A stretch of 64,000 nt of DNA from Yeguia hominis (GCF_014384705.1 NZ_JACRSN010000002.1:177362-241361); one strand, 5' to 3'; positions 35,054-44,488 are shown, counted from the stretch's first letter. Numbers and translations: made by a program. The notes: generated by a model not told the origin, from the sequence alone.

Positions 35054-35237
35054 CCAGCGCAGTCCAAAAACGGCGCCGGCAGTTCAGCTTGTAAGCGTGC
35101 AGTTACGCATTTTGATAGAAGAGAAAACGGAATCAAAAGCGGGAACGGGGGCCTGCTTTTTTCAAAATATGATTTATTAGTGGGGGAGCGCACGGCTGCG
35201 AAAACAGGCGGCGTACCGAAGGAAAGGACGAAAGAAC

Positions 35238-36872
35238 ATGACAAAATATATCTTTGTAACAGGCGGTGTGGTTTCGGGCCTCGGAAAAGGAATTACAGCG
35301 GCGTCGCTCGGACGGCTTTTAAAGGCGCGCGGCTTGAAGGTCGCCGCGCAGAAACTCGATCCGTACATCAATGTGGACCCCGGCACGATGAGCCCGTACC
35401 AGCACGGCGAGGTGTTCGTAACTGAGGACGGCGCAGAGACGGATCTGGACCTCGGCCACTATGAACGCTTCATTGACGAGGACTTGAACCAGTTTTCGAA
35501 CCTCACGACCGGCAAGGTCTACTGGAATGTGCTCAACAAGGAGCGCCGCGGCGAATACCTCGGCGAGACGGTACAGGTCATTCCGCATATCACCAACGAG
35601 ATTAAGGAATTTATCTACAGCGTCGGCAACAAGTCGAACGCCGATATTGTCATCACGGAAATCGGCGGTACGGCCGGCGACATCGAAAGCCAGCCGTTTA
35701 TGGAGGCCATCCGCCAGGTTTCTCTGGAGGTCGGGCTGCAGAACTGTCTGTTTATCCACGTGACGCTGGTGCCGTACATCAAGAGCTCCGGCGAGCACAA
35801 GTCCAAGCCCACCCAGCACTCGGTCAAGGAAATGCAGTCGATGGGTATTTCGCCGAATATCATCGTCATGCGCTGCGACGAGCCGGTCGGGGAGAGCATC
35901 CGCAATAAAATCGCGCTCTTCTGCAACGTCAAGCCCGACTGCGTGATCGAGAATATTACGCTTCCGGTGCTGTATGAGGCGCCGATTATGCTCGAAAAGA
36001 ACCATTTTTCGGATATCGTCTGCCGCGAACTCGGCATGTATGCGCCGGTGTGCAATCTGGAGGATTGGGGCAACATGCTCGACCGGATCCGCAACCGTAC
36101 CAAAAAAGTGCGGATCGGACTGGTCGGAAAATACGTCCAGCTGCACGACGCCTATCTCTCTGTTGCAGAAGCCATGCGCCATGCGGGCTATGAGACCAGC
36201 GCGCGGGTGGAGATCAAATGGATCGACTCTGAAACGGTCACAAAAGACAACGCCGCGGACATCCTGCGCGGATGTGACGGTGTGATTATCCCCGGCGGCT
36301 TCGGCAACCGCGGCATCGAAGGTAAAATTGCGGCGGCGCAGTATGCCCGGGAGAACAATGTCCCGTATCTGGGGCTCTGCCTCGGCATGCAGATTGCCGT
36401 GATCGAATTTGCGCGCCATGTCTGCGGCATCGCGGACGCAAACTCCGGCGAATTTGACGAGGGCGGCGCGCATCTGGTCATCGACTTTATGCCCGACCAG
36501 AACAACTCGATGAACAAGGGCGGCACGATGCGTCTGGGCAGCTATCCGTGCAAAATTAAGCCCGGCACGATGATGGAGAAATGCTATCAGAAGGAACTGA
36601 TCGGCGAACGCCACCGCCATCGTTACGAGTTCAACAACGATTACCGCGCCCTGATGGAGGAAAAAGGCCTTGTCGTCAGCGGAACCTCGCCGGACGGCCA
36701 TATTGTCGAGACGGTGGAGCTGACGGACAAGCGTTTCTATGTCGGCGTACAGTTCCATCCGGAATTTAAGAGCCGTCCGAACCGCGCGCATCCGCTCTTC
36801 CTGGAATTCATCAAGGCGTCTCTCGCGTACAGCGCAGAAAAGCAGGCAAATGCCGCGCAGATCGCGGAGTAA
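35238..36872 (+). CDS. pyrG: CTP synthase
   Basis: Aminates UTP to CTP using ATP and glutamine. 544 residues, standard. It has an N-terminal synthase domain with GGVVSGLGKGITAASLGRLL, DPYINVDPGTMSPYQHGEV and the GGTAGDIES segment, and a C-terminal glutaminase with VPYLGLCLGMQIAVIEFA (Cys) and VQFHPEFKSRP. GAAAGGA precedes the ATG. dapL follows after 23 bp. A weak hairpin with T run around 35130-35160 and a G run near 35183 recall pyrG leaders of Gram-positives, but I could not place the promoter convincingly. Confidence 0.97.
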   Translation: MTKYIFVTGGVVSGLGKGITAASLGRLLKARGLKVAAQKLDPYINVDPGTMSPYQHGEVFVTEDGAETDLDLGHYERFIDEDLNQFSNLTTGKVYWNVLNKERRGEYLGETVQVIPHITNEIKEFIYSVGNKSNADIVITEIGGTAGDIESQPFMEAIRQVSLEVGLQNCLFIHVTLVPYIKSSGEHKSKPTQHSVKEMQSMGISPNIIVMRCDEPVGESIRNKIALFCNVKPDCVIENITLPVLYEAPIMLEKNHFSDIVCRELGMYAPVCNLEDWGNMLDRIRNRTKKVRIGLVGKYVQLHDAYLSVAEAMRHAGYETSARVEIKWIDSETVTKDNAADILRGCDGVIIPGGFGNRGIEGKIAAAQYARENNVPYLGLCLGMQIAVIEFARHVCGIADANSGEFDEGGAHLVIDFMPDQNNSMNKGGTMRLGSYPCKIKPGTMMEKCYQKELIGERHRHRYEFNNDYRALMEEKGLVVSGTSPDGHIVETVELTDKRFYVGVQFHPEFKSRPNRAHPLFLEFIKASLAYSAEKQANAAQIAE

Positions 36873-36895
36873 AATGGGAAAGGGGCTGGCACAGT

Positions 36896-38077
36896 ATGAA
36901 GATCAACCGGCATTATCTTGAATTGCAGGAAAGCTACCTGTTTTCGACGATCGCCAAAAAGGTTTCGGCGTATACGGCGGCGCATCCGGAAAAGGAAGTG
37001 ATCCGGATGGGCATCGGCGACGTTACGCTGCCGCTTTGCCCGGCTGTGGTCTGCGCCATGCAGCGTGCGGTCGCGGAGATGGGCGAAAAGGCAACGTTCC
37101 GCGGGTACGGCCCGGAGCAGGGATACGCCTTTTTGCGCGAGGCAATTCAGTCGCATTATGCGGGATACGGCGTTGCGCTTTCCGCGGATGAAATTTTTAT
37201 CAGCGACGGCGCAAAGAGCGATCTCGGCAATATTCTCGATATTTTTTCTCTGGAGAACCGGGTTCTGGTGCCGAATCCGGTCTATCCGGTTTATGTGGAT
37301 ACCAACCTGATGCTCGGCCGTCCGGTGACGTACTTGAACGCCGGAGAGGAAAACGCGTTCCTGCCGATGCCGGATGACACGGTGCAGGCAGATCTCATCT
37401 ACCTCTGCTCGCCGAATAACCCGACCGGCGCTGCGTATACGCGGGAGCAGCTGGCACAGTGGGTGGATTATGCACAGAAGCAGCACGCGCTGATCCTTTT
37501 TGACGCGGCTTATGAGGCGTTTGTCAGCGATCCGGCGCTGCCGCACAGCATTTATGAAATCGAAGGCGCCAAAAGCTGCGCGATCGAGTTTTGCTCGTTT
37601 TCCAAAACAGCGGGCTTTACCGGCACGCGCTGCGGCTATACAGTGCTGCCGCAGGCGCTGCAGTTTGAAGGCGTACAGCTTTCGAAACTCTGGCTGCGCC
37701 GGCAGACCACGAAATTCAACGGTGTGCCGTATATTGTCCAGCGCGGCGCAGAGGCGGTCTTTACGCCGGAAGGCCAGCAGCAGGTGATGCAGGCGATTGC
37801 CTATTACCGGGAAAATGCCCGCGTGATGGCGCAGGCGCTCCGGGCGTGCGGCGTCTGGTTTACCGGCGGAGAAAATTCGCCGTATGTTTGGATGAAGTGC
37901 CCGGACGGCATGGATTCCTGGGCGTTCTTTGACCGGCTGCTTGAAGAAGCGAATGTAGTCGGTACGCCGGGAAGCGGGTTCGGCGAAAACGGAGAGGGCT
38001 TTTTCCGCCTGACGGCGTTCGGCGATGCGGAAAAGACGAAAGAGGCCATGGCGCGCCTGCAAAAATTGATCTCGTAA
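36896..38077 (+). CDS. dapL: LL-diaminopimelate aminotransferase
   Basis: PLP enzyme that turns tetrahydrodipicolinate and glutamate directly into LL-diaminopimelate, bypassing succinylated or acetylated intermediates. 393 residues. Hallmarks are MGIGDVTLPLCPAVV, TFRGYGPEQGYAFLREAI, ISDGAKSDLGNI, YLCSPNNPTGAAYT and the PLP Lys in EFCSFSKTAGFTGTRCGY. Its product is the substrate of DapF, which is fused to CarB 5.4 kb upstream. It lies behind pyrG, probably in the same transcript. Confidence 0.95.
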   Translation: MKINRHYLELQESYLFSTIAKKVSAYTAAHPEKEVIRMGIGDVTLPLCPAVVCAMQRAVAEMGEKATFRGYGPEQGYAFLREAIQSHYAGYGVALSADEIFISDGAKSDLGNILDIFSLENRVLVPNPVYPVYVDTNLMLGRPVTYLNAGEENAFLPMPDDTVQADLIYLCSPNNPTGAAYTREQLAQWVDYAQKQHALILFDAAYEAFVSDPALPHSIYEIEGAKSCAIEFCSFSKTAGFTGTRCGYTVLPQALQFEGVQLSKLWLRRQTTKFNGVPYIVQRGAEAVFTPEGQQQVMQAIAYYRENARVMAQALRACGVWFTGGENSPYVWMKCPDGMDSWAFFDRLLEEANVVGTPGSGFGENGEGFFRLTAFGDAEKTKEAMARLQKLIS

Positions 38078-38648
38078 AAAGTACGGTTCAAAGCGGCGCG
38101 CAAAAGCTGCGCCGTTTCCACAATTTGCAAAAAACAGAGGCGCCGCAACGAGCGGTATCGGGCGAATCCGGCGGACCCCGGATTTGTGCGGGTTCGTGCG
38201 AATTTGCGTGCTGCGCGGTTTGGCTGCGTCCGGAGGATTTGCAGCACGGCAGAAGCGGCGCGACAGAAAAGCGGCGCGACCGGGCGACCGGAGAGCTGCT
38301 TCTGCTGTACAACGCGCAGAGCAGGAAACCGGGCGGTATGCAGCGCGATAGCGGACGCGCGGATCCCGGAACGCACGCGCGGTGTGCGTTTCCGTCAGTA
38401 AAGCGGCGTCGGAATGCTGCACATCACGGATGCAGAATGCGTATGGCGCAGCGTGGATCGGCGCGGACAGCAGGGTAACACAGGATATTCCGGCCAATGC
38501 GGCGGCACACGGCGTTCCGTAGGGATCCGCGAAATCGGAGAACAGGATCGGCTGTATTGCGACAAAGCTTAGAAAGAACAAATGAAATGGCGGCAGAAAA
38601 GGGCATAAAGCGTCCGGATCATCGAAAAAAGAGGGGGAATTGCACCGA
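38078..38648. other. Intergenic region with an acetyltransferase remnant
   Basis: 571 bp. A GC-rich hairpin lies just after dapL (about 38093-38116). The rest is non-coding apart from the remnant at 38454-38571. Confidence 0.5.
38454..38571 (+). pseudogene. Remnant of a sugar O-acetyltransferase 3' end
   Basis: About 118 bp closely match the last part of the acetyltransferase at 33895-34030. Translation reads ADSRVTQDIPANAAAHGVP, a stop, then IREIGEQDRLYCDKA. It contains an in-frame stop and has no start, so it is a decayed duplicate about 4.5 kb from the other copy. Confidence 0.8.
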
Positions 38649-39575
38649 ATGCTGGAAAATATTTTGACGGTTGGTGAGCAGGTTTTGGTGCTGTTCCTGC
38701 TCATGGCGGTCGGGTTTGTCTGCGGAAAGCTGAAAATCCTGACCGGAAATGCGGTGGCCTCGATTACGGATCTGTTGCTCTATATTGTGACGCCGTGCAT
38801 GATTCTCTACTCGTATCAGCGCGCGTTCGATCCGGACATGCTGCGGGGATTTCTGATTGCCTTTGCCGCGGCGGTGGGAATTCACCTGATCAATATTGTG
38901 CTGAGTCTGCTGCTGATTCGCGACCGCGACCAGGCGCGCAGGCGGGTGCTGCAGTTTGCGGCGATTTTCTCAAACTGCGGCTATATGTCCATTCCGCTGC
39001 AGCAGGCGGTTCTCGGAAGCGACGGCGTATTCTACGGGTCAGCGTACATTGCGATTTTCAACCTGATTTTCTGGAGTTTCGGCGTCTTTTTGATGAGCGG
39101 CGACCGCAAGGCGTTTTCCGGAAAGCGGATTCTGCTCAATCCGGGCATCTTGCCGGTACTTGCCGGAATTTTGATGTTTTTGCTCTCGATTCCGCTGCCG
39201 GAATTTCTGAATACGACGATGGCGTCGATCGCTTCGCTCAACACCCCGCTGCCGATGTTCATTATCGGCTATTACCTTTCAAACGTCCGCTTTCGGGAGT
39301 GCCCGATTTCGGGTGCGGTCTGTTGGAGTATGGCGCTGCGCCTGATTTTGCTGCCGTTTTTGGCGCTGGGCCTGATGGCGCTCTGCGGTGTGCGCGGGGT
39401 TGTCTTGGTGACCAGCACGATTGCGGCTTCTGCGCCGGCGGCTGCCGCTACGACGATGTTTGCGCTGAAATTCCATCAGGATACGGATCTTTCGGCGGAA
39501 CTGGTATCGCTGACGACACTGTTTTCTATTTTGACAATGCCGCTGGCTGTCGGTGTCGCGCAGTTTTTAGCCTGA
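38649..39575 (+). CDS. AEC family transporter (auxin efflux carrier superfamily)
   Basis: 308 residues with about ten membrane helices in two five-helix halves, as in the AEC/membrane transport protein family (malonate, malate or auxin-type anion carriers). It has the family start LFLLMAVGFVCGKLKILT, the VTPCMILYSYQ break and FAAIFSNCGYMSIPLQQAVLG in the unwound helix region, and ends TLFSILTMPLAVGVAQFLA. The ATG at 38649 sits behind AGGGGG; a TTG at 38640 is possible. Substrate unknown. A strong terminator follows. Confidence 0.9.
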   Translation: MLENILTVGEQVLVLFLLMAVGFVCGKLKILTGNAVASITDLLLYIVTPCMILYSYQRAFDPDMLRGFLIAFAAAVGIHLINIVLSLLLIRDRDQARRRVLQFAAIFSNCGYMSIPLQQAVLGSDGVFYGSAYIAIFNLIFWSFGVFLMSGDRKAFSGKRILLNPGILPVLAGILMFLLSIPLPEFLNTTMASIASLNTPLPMFIIGYYLSNVRFRECPISGAVCWSMALRLILLPFLALGLMALCGVRGVVLVTSTIAASAPAAAATTMFALKFHQDTDLSAELVSLTTLFSILTMPLAVGVAQFLA

Positions 39576-39616
39576 ATTTTTTGCAATCGTTTTATTTTTA
39601 TAATGAAAAAGAAAAC

Positions 39617-39671
39617 GCCCGCTGCAAGCGCCTTTCCGGTTTGGAAGGCTGCCCCGCAGCGGGCTTTTTTT
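39617..39671 (+). terminator. Terminator of the AEC transporter gene
   Basis: GCCCGCTGC / GCAGCGGGC stem followed by seven T residues. Confidence 0.85.
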
Positions 39672-39711
39672 AATGCTTTTTGTCAAATCCGGGAGCCCGC
39701 ATCATACCGTC

Positions 39712-40512
39712 TCAAAAATGCCCTTCGGTCGGATAGATCTCCCGGCCGCCGAGCAGCGTGGAGATCTGGTTGGCGGTTTCGCTGATCCGCCGGCCGTAAA
39801 CAGAGACGAAGGTGTCGCGGTCGCAGGTGACAAGGGAGCCGGAACACCCGACCGAGCCGACAACTGCGCCGGTGTGGTCGAAAATCGGCGCGGCGTAGCA
39901 GACGATGCCGTATCCGAATTCCTCAATGTCGGTCGCATAGCCGTTTTCGCGGACACGCGCAAGATACGCTTTGAATTCATAGGGGTCGGTGATAGTGTGT
40001 TCGGTCATCTTCCGGAACGGCAGTTTGCAGTAACGGTCGATGGCCTCGTCGCCGGCATAGGCAAGCAGAACCTTTCCGGGTGCAGAGCAGTAGAGCGGGT
40101 AGCTGCCGCCGACCGCGCCGGAAACCTTGACGCTTTTGACGGAATCGAGGTGCTGAATATAGACGACCGCATTTTCGCGCAGGACGGCAAGATAGGTGCT
40201 CTCGCCGGTTTTTTGCCAGAGCGAATAGACAAACGGCAGCGCGGCGTTGTTGAGCGTCAGGCGCTGGAGGGACTTGCTGGTCGTTTGGAATGGCTGGAGC
40301 GTCAGCTGGTATTTTCCGTTTTGCTCGTCGAGATAGACCCAGTTTTCTTTCTGCAGGGTGTTTAAAATTCGGTAGACCATATTTTTGTTCAGGTCCAGTT
40401 TTCGGCTGATCTCGGAGATGCCGAGCGCCTGGGATTCACTTGCGAGCAGTTCAATCAGTTTGACCGCATTGGTAACGGCCGGAGCAAGCTGCTGTGTGCT
40501 GTTATTTTCCAT
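39712..40512 (-). CDS. IclR family transcriptional regulator
   Basis: 266 residues. The N-terminal winged helix (NAVKLIELLASESQALGISE, then SRKLDLNKNMVYRILNTLQ) is followed by an IclR effector domain with LAVLRENAVVYIQHLD, YPLYCSAPGKVLLAY and GYGIVCYAAPIFDHTGAVVG. IclR proteins of this type usually repress pectin or hexuronate genes (KdgR-like) and release on binding a sugar-acid intermediate. It is divergent from the alcohol dehydrogenase operon, whose promoter carries a 13-bp site shared with the sugar ABC promoter. Confidence 0.93.
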   Translation of the reverse strand: MENNSTQQLAPAVTNAVKLIELLASESQALGISEISRKLDLNKNMVYRILNTLQKENWVYLDEQNGKYQLTLQPFQTTSKSLQRLTLNNAALPFVYSLWQKTGESTYLAVLRENAVVYIQHLDSVKSVKVSGAVGGSYPLYCSAPGKVLLAYAGDEAIDRYCKLPFRKMTEHTITDPYEFKAYLARVRENGYATDIEEFGYGIVCYAAPIFDHTGAVVGSVGCSGSLVTCDRDTFVSVYGRRISETANQISTLLGGREIYPTEGHF

Positions 40513-40588
40513 TTGGATTCCTCGCTTCCAAGTCCCATGTTTTTATGAATCGTTGCAAAGAAGTATTCAAAGAAGAGGTTCTGTTATA

Positions 40589-40641
40589 TTGACAATTTCA
40601 TAATAATCTGGTATAAGTATAGTACGGTGTTATGTATTTAT
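40589..40641 (+). promoter_or_regulatory. Promoter of the ADH/SMP-30/GH105 operon with shared operator
   Basis: TTGACA, 17-bp spacer, TATAAG (40589-40617). Starting 12 bp after the -10 box is GTTATGTATTTAT (40629-40641), flanked by GGTG and CACC arms that form an imperfect inverted repeat. The same 13 bases occur at the same spacing after the promoter at 51804. This is probably an IclR operator over the transcription start. Confidence 0.8.
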
Positions 40642-40752
40642 ATTAGCACCGTGATCGTTTTTATCATATCACGCCGCTTCCGCGCTGTCAACAGCCGGAA
40701 CCCTTCGAAAGTTCTGCGGAAGCAATAAAATATGGATAGGAGAGATTGCAAA

Positions 40753-41781
40753 ATGAAAGGATACGTTGTTTATCCGGATGGAACCTGTGGCTTCGACGAG
40801 CTGCCGATGCCCAAATACGATGCGTACAGCGCGCTGGTCAAAATGGAGAGCTGCGGCATCTGCAACGGGACGGATATGAAAATTATCCATCACAAGTTTA
40901 AGGGGATTCCCTATGATAAACCCATTGTCCTCGGCCACGAAGGCGTCGGCCGCGTGATCGAAAAAGGGGAAAAGGTCAAAAACTTTGAAATCGGCGATCT
41001 GGTGATCCTGCCCTTTATCGGAGACGCGCCCGAAGGCTACACCAGCGCGTGGGGCTCCTATGCAGAATATAATGTGGTCAGCGACGCGGCCGCGATGGAA
41101 GCGGACGGCCTGATTCCGGACGACTTTATGTATGCGCAGCAGAAACTGCCCGCGGACATCGATCCGGTCAACGCGGCGATGATTATCACCTTCCGCGAGG
41201 TGCTCAGCACCATGAAAATCTTCGGCATGGAGCCGAATAAGAGCATCACGATCCTGGGACTCGGCCCGGTCGGCCTGAGCTTTGTCAAGTTTGCGCGTCT
41301 GATGGGCATGGGCCCGATCATCGCGCTCGATATCGTCGAGGAAAAACTCAAACTCGCCAAAGAATACGGCGCGGATTATGTCTTTAACAGCAAAGAGGTC
41401 GATGTCGAAAAGGAAGTGCGCGGCATTTGCCCGGACGGTGTGGACTTTGTCCTGGATGCCGTCGGCATTCCGGCCTTTATCAATACCGGCCTGTCCATCA
41501 TCAAGCCCTCCGCAAAGATCTGTGTTTACGGCATTTCTCCGATCAACAAGGGCGAGATCGACTGGAGCCGCTGCGACTACAACTGGACGCTGCAGTTTAA
41601 CCAGTTCCCGTCGAAGAAGCTGGAGGCCGAAGCGCACAGCCAGATTCTCAACTGGATGAAACTCGGTGTGCTGGATCCGGCGGATTATGTCTCGCATGTC
41701 TTTGATTTTAAGGACCTCAACGAGGCCTTTGCAAAGATCGAACGCCGCGAGCCGATGATGAAAATGGTTGTCAAGTTTTAA
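40753..41781 (+). CDS. Zinc-dependent alcohol dehydrogenase family protein
   Basis: 342-residue MDR-superfamily dehydrogenase. It has the catalytic zinc region CGICNGTDMK and GHEGVGRV, and the Rossmann motif ILGLGPVGLSFVKFARLMG with an acidic residue after beta-2 (ALDIVEEKL), suggesting NAD. Structural-zinc Cys are not evident. The ATG at 40753 follows AGGAGA. It is the first gene of an operon with an SMP-30 lactonase and a GH105 hydrolase, so it probably oxidises a sugar or sugar acid. Exact substrate unknown. Confidence 0.88.
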   Translation: MKGYVVYPDGTCGFDELPMPKYDAYSALVKMESCGICNGTDMKIIHHKFKGIPYDKPIVLGHEGVGRVIEKGEKVKNFEIGDLVILPFIGDAPEGYTSAWGSYAEYNVVSDAAAMEADGLIPDDFMYAQQKLPADIDPVNAAMIITFREVLSTMKIFGMEPNKSITILGLGPVGLSFVKFARLMGMGPIIALDIVEEKLKLAKEYGADYVFNSKEVDVEKEVRGICPDGVDFVLDAVGIPAFINTGLSIIKPSAKICVYGISPINKGEIDWSRCDYNWTLQFNQFPSKKLEAEAHSQILNWMKLGVLDPADYVSHVFDFKDLNEAFAKIERREPMMKMVVKF

Positions 41782-41823
41782 GCCCGAGGGCTTTTGATAA
41801 AAACAGAAGGAGATGTGTGACTG

Positions 41824-42810
41824 ATGAAACAATCTACGCTTTTTACCATCCTGCCCGATTACATCAATACGCCTGACGGCATGACCATCGACTGGCACGG
41901 CAATCTGGTGCTTTCCTGCCCGAACTATGCGGATACCTCGACCTCCGGCGTCGTGGTACGGATCGACAAGGACCGCAAGGTCACGAAATGGTTCGACGTG
42001 CCGGTACATGAGGAAACCGGCGTTGCGCGCAACATGGGCATCGAATTTGACAGCGACTGGAATGTGTATCTCTGCGATAACCAGGGCTGGTCCGGCGCGC
42101 CGGAGCTCCAGTTTAAGGGACGCGTGCTCAAACTGAAGGTAGACGACGAGGGTAATATCCTCAAGACCACGGTGGTCGCATACAATATGGAGCATCCGAA
42201 CGGCATCCGGATCCGCGACGGATACATGTATGTCACGCAGAGCTATCTGACGAAGGTGGAGGATCCCTCCGGCAAGCTCGTCAGCTGCGTGTATCGGTTT
42301 AAGCTCGACGATGAGAACATCGAAATCAAGAATACGCTGGAGGATCCGAACATCCTCACGACGTTTGTCACGCAGAACCCCGACTGCCAGTACGGCGCGG
42401 ACGGCATCGTGTTCGATCCGGAGGGCAACCTCTATGTCGGCAACTTCGGTGACGGCGCGGTTTACAAAATCACCTTCAACGCGGACGGCAGCGTCAAGAG
42501 CAACGCGGTCTTTGCGCAGGATCCCGCACAGCTGCAGAGCACTGACGGAATGATCATGGACAAGGATCACAACATTTATGTTGCGGACTTCAGCGCCAAC
42601 GCGATCGGCAAAATTTATCCGGACGGCCGCGTCGAACGGATTGCGCAGAGCCCGGACAGCGACGGCTTGCATGGGGAACTCGATCAGCCGGGCGAACCGA
42701 TCATCTGGGACGGTGTGATTGTCGCTTCCTGCTTCGACCTGGTAACCGGACCGGACAAGGTCAACACCCAGCACGAGATGCCGGCGACCATGGCACAAAT
42801 TGAACTGTAA
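41824..42810 (+). CDS. SMP-30/gluconolactonase family protein
   Basis: 328-residue six-bladed beta-propeller. Family features are NTPDGMTIDWHGNLVLSCP, MGIEFDSDWNVYLCDNQGW, HPNGIRIRDGYMYVTQS, YGADGIVFDPEGNLYVGNFG and STDGMIMDKDHNIYVADF, with the Glu/Asn/Asp metal ligands expected in such blades. It probably hydrolyses a lactone made by the dehydrogenase upstream (42 bp). A 14-bp perfect hairpin follows before the GH105 gene. Confidence 0.88.
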   Translation: MKQSTLFTILPDYINTPDGMTIDWHGNLVLSCPNYADTSTSGVVVRIDKDRKVTKWFDVPVHEETGVARNMGIEFDSDWNVYLCDNQGWSGAPELQFKGRVLKLKVDDEGNILKTTVVAYNMEHPNGIRIRDGYMYVTQSYLTKVEDPSGKLVSCVYRFKLDDENIEIKNTLEDPNILTTFVTQNPDCQYGADGIVFDPEGNLYVGNFGDGAVYKITFNADGSVKSNAVFAQDPAQLQSTDGMIMDKDHNIYVADFSANAIGKIYPDGRVERIAQSPDSDGLHGELDQPGEPIIWDGVIVASCFDLVTGPDKVNTQHEMPATMAQIEL

Positions 42811-42827
42811 GACGATTTGTTTTTGGG

Positions 42828-42859
42828 AGAGGAATTGGCTCCGCCGAGCCAATTCCTCT
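42828..42859 (+). repeat. Perfect 14-bp inverted repeat between SMP-30 and GH105 genes
   Basis: AGAGGAATTGGCTC / GAGCCAATTCCTCT with loop CGCC and no T tract. More likely an RNA stability or processing hairpin than a terminator. Confidence 0.6.
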
Positions 42860-43085
42860 GCGTAAATCTGCACAAAAAATGCGTTCCGGCTAAAACGGGC
42901 AGAGACCGGTTTCTTCAGCAGCCCGACGCCAGACGTTTTGGCCAGAGATTCGGTGCGCTGTTGTTTTTCCGGCAGCAGGTTGCGGTTCTGCGAAAAGAAA
43001 CGCTTTTGCGCAAATGCGCGGAATGGGCGTATTTGCGGCAGAAAAACGATGCTGTGTCAATCGAATTACCGAGGAGGAAGCACAC

Positions 43086-44045
43086 ATGGACAAAATGGCA
43101 TGTCTCAAACAGGCAAAGCTTGCAACACTTGCAATGCAGCGGTATTCCTGGGAACAGGGAATCGTTGCGCAGGCTTTTTTGGAACAGGGCGACCGGGACG
43201 TTGTCATTGCGATGGCCAAAGAAGCACAGAACCGCCAGACGGCAGACGGACGCGCTGCCTCGATTGGCGAACAGCCGGCGGTAACGGATCCCTGTGCGGC
43301 AGGAGAGCCGCTCATCTATGCCTATGAGCAGACGAAGGATCCGGTCTTTAAAGAATCGTATGAAAAAATGCTGCATTGGGCGATGGTGACCGCGCCGCGC
43401 AATGCGGACGGCATTGTCTATCATCTCGATAATTCCCCGCAAATGTGGGTGGACTCCTTTGACATGCTTCCGCCGTTTTTGGCGCGTGCCGGAGAATACG
43501 ACGAGGCGCTCAAGCAGGCGAACGGGTACTGGAAGCTGCTCTTCCAGCCGGAGAAAAATCTGCTCTCGCACATTTGGCATGACGGCGAACAGCGGTTTAT
43601 CCGGGACGCGGTTTGGGGCGTCGGCAACGGCTGGGCAATGGCCGGTATGACGCGCGTGATTGCGCTGCTGCCGGAGCGCTATGCAGCGGAAAAGAAGCTG
43701 CTGGCTGAGCGGATTGACACGCTTTTGAAAGCGGCGCTGAAGCTGCAGCGTCCGGACGGTCTGTTCCACGATGTGCTGGACGATCCGAACAGTTTTGTGG
43801 AGACGAACTTTGCGCAGATGGCGGCCTATACGATTTACCGCGGCGTGAAGGGCGGATGGCTCGATGAGGCATACCTCGAGAAGGCCGACAAAATGCGGAA
43901 TGCCGCTTGGGAAAAGCTCGACAGCTACGGCCTTGTGCAGGGCGTCTGCGGCGCGCCGACCTTTGACAAGCCCGGCGTTGCGCCGGAAGGGCAAGCGTTT
44001 TTCCTGCTGATGGAAGCAGCCGCCAGAGATTTTATGCAAAAATAA
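43086..44045 (+). CDS. Glycoside hydrolase family 105 protein (unsaturated uronyl hydrolase)
   Basis: 319 residues, six-hairpin fold of the GH88/GH105 clan. These enzymes remove the unsaturated uronic acid left on oligosaccharides by polysaccharide lyases, by vinyl-ether hydration. Visible: SWEQGIVAQAFLEQG at the N-terminus, the likely catalytic Asp at residue about 123 (QMWVDSFDMLPPF) and the second Asp/Trp region RDAVWGVGNGWAMAGM. There is no signal peptide, so it acts in the cytoplasm on imported oligosaccharides. The ATG follows GAGGAGG. Third gene of the IclR-adjacent operon. Confidence 0.88.
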   Translation: MDKMACLKQAKLATLAMQRYSWEQGIVAQAFLEQGDRDVVIAMAKEAQNRQTADGRAASIGEQPAVTDPCAAGEPLIYAYEQTKDPVFKESYEKMLHWAMVTAPRNADGIVYHLDNSPQMWVDSFDMLPPFLARAGEYDEALKQANGYWKLLFQPEKNLLSHIWHDGEQRFIRDAVWGVGNGWAMAGMTRVIALLPERYAAEKKLLAERIDTLLKAALKLQRPDGLFHDVLDDPNSFVETNFAQMAAYTIYRGVKGGWLDEAYLEKADKMRNAAWEKLDSYGLVQGVCGAPTFDKPGVAPEGQAFFLLMEAAARDFMQK

Positions 44046-44424
44046 CCGCAAGCGCCGGTTTTACCGGCAATCTGTAAGGGCGGTGCTTTTGCCGATCCTT
44101 CAGCAGAACCGACCAAAGGCGCGGTTTCGTGTTTTGGGCCGGTTTTCGGGCGGCTTGCAGTCCGGCAAGCAGAAAAAGCCGCTTTTGCGGCGGCCCTGCG
44201 CGGAGTTGCGTTTGCGGAGAATATTTCCGGCGCGCGGTTTTGTGCGCAGGATTGCATGGCACAGCGGATGCGTCGGTTTTACCTTTGAAAGCGCGGTTTC
44301 TCGGCGCTAATGGTGCAGCCTTTCTCGGCTCGTTGATGCGGCGGCGACGCCGTCTGCGACCGGAAGCGCGTCTGAAACGGACATTTTAATGGGCCTGAAT
44401 CTCGGGCCGATACGCTCAAAAAAG

Positions 44425-44460
44425 AAAAACCAGACGAAGTGCGTTTCGTCTGGTTTTTTT
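44425..44460 (+). terminator. Strong bidirectional terminator after GH105
   Basis: 14-bp stem from AAAAACCAGACGAA to TTCGTCTGGTTTTT with loop GTGCGT, followed by more T residues. Confidence 0.9.
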
Positions 44461-44488
44461 GCGCCGAAAGGTGCGGGTTTTGACAAAA

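Noticed and set aside
35120..35237. pyrG leader with reiterative-transcription attenuation
   Set aside because: A G run and a weak hairpin exist, but no convincing promoter places the start at the G run, and the hairpin precedes rather than follows it.
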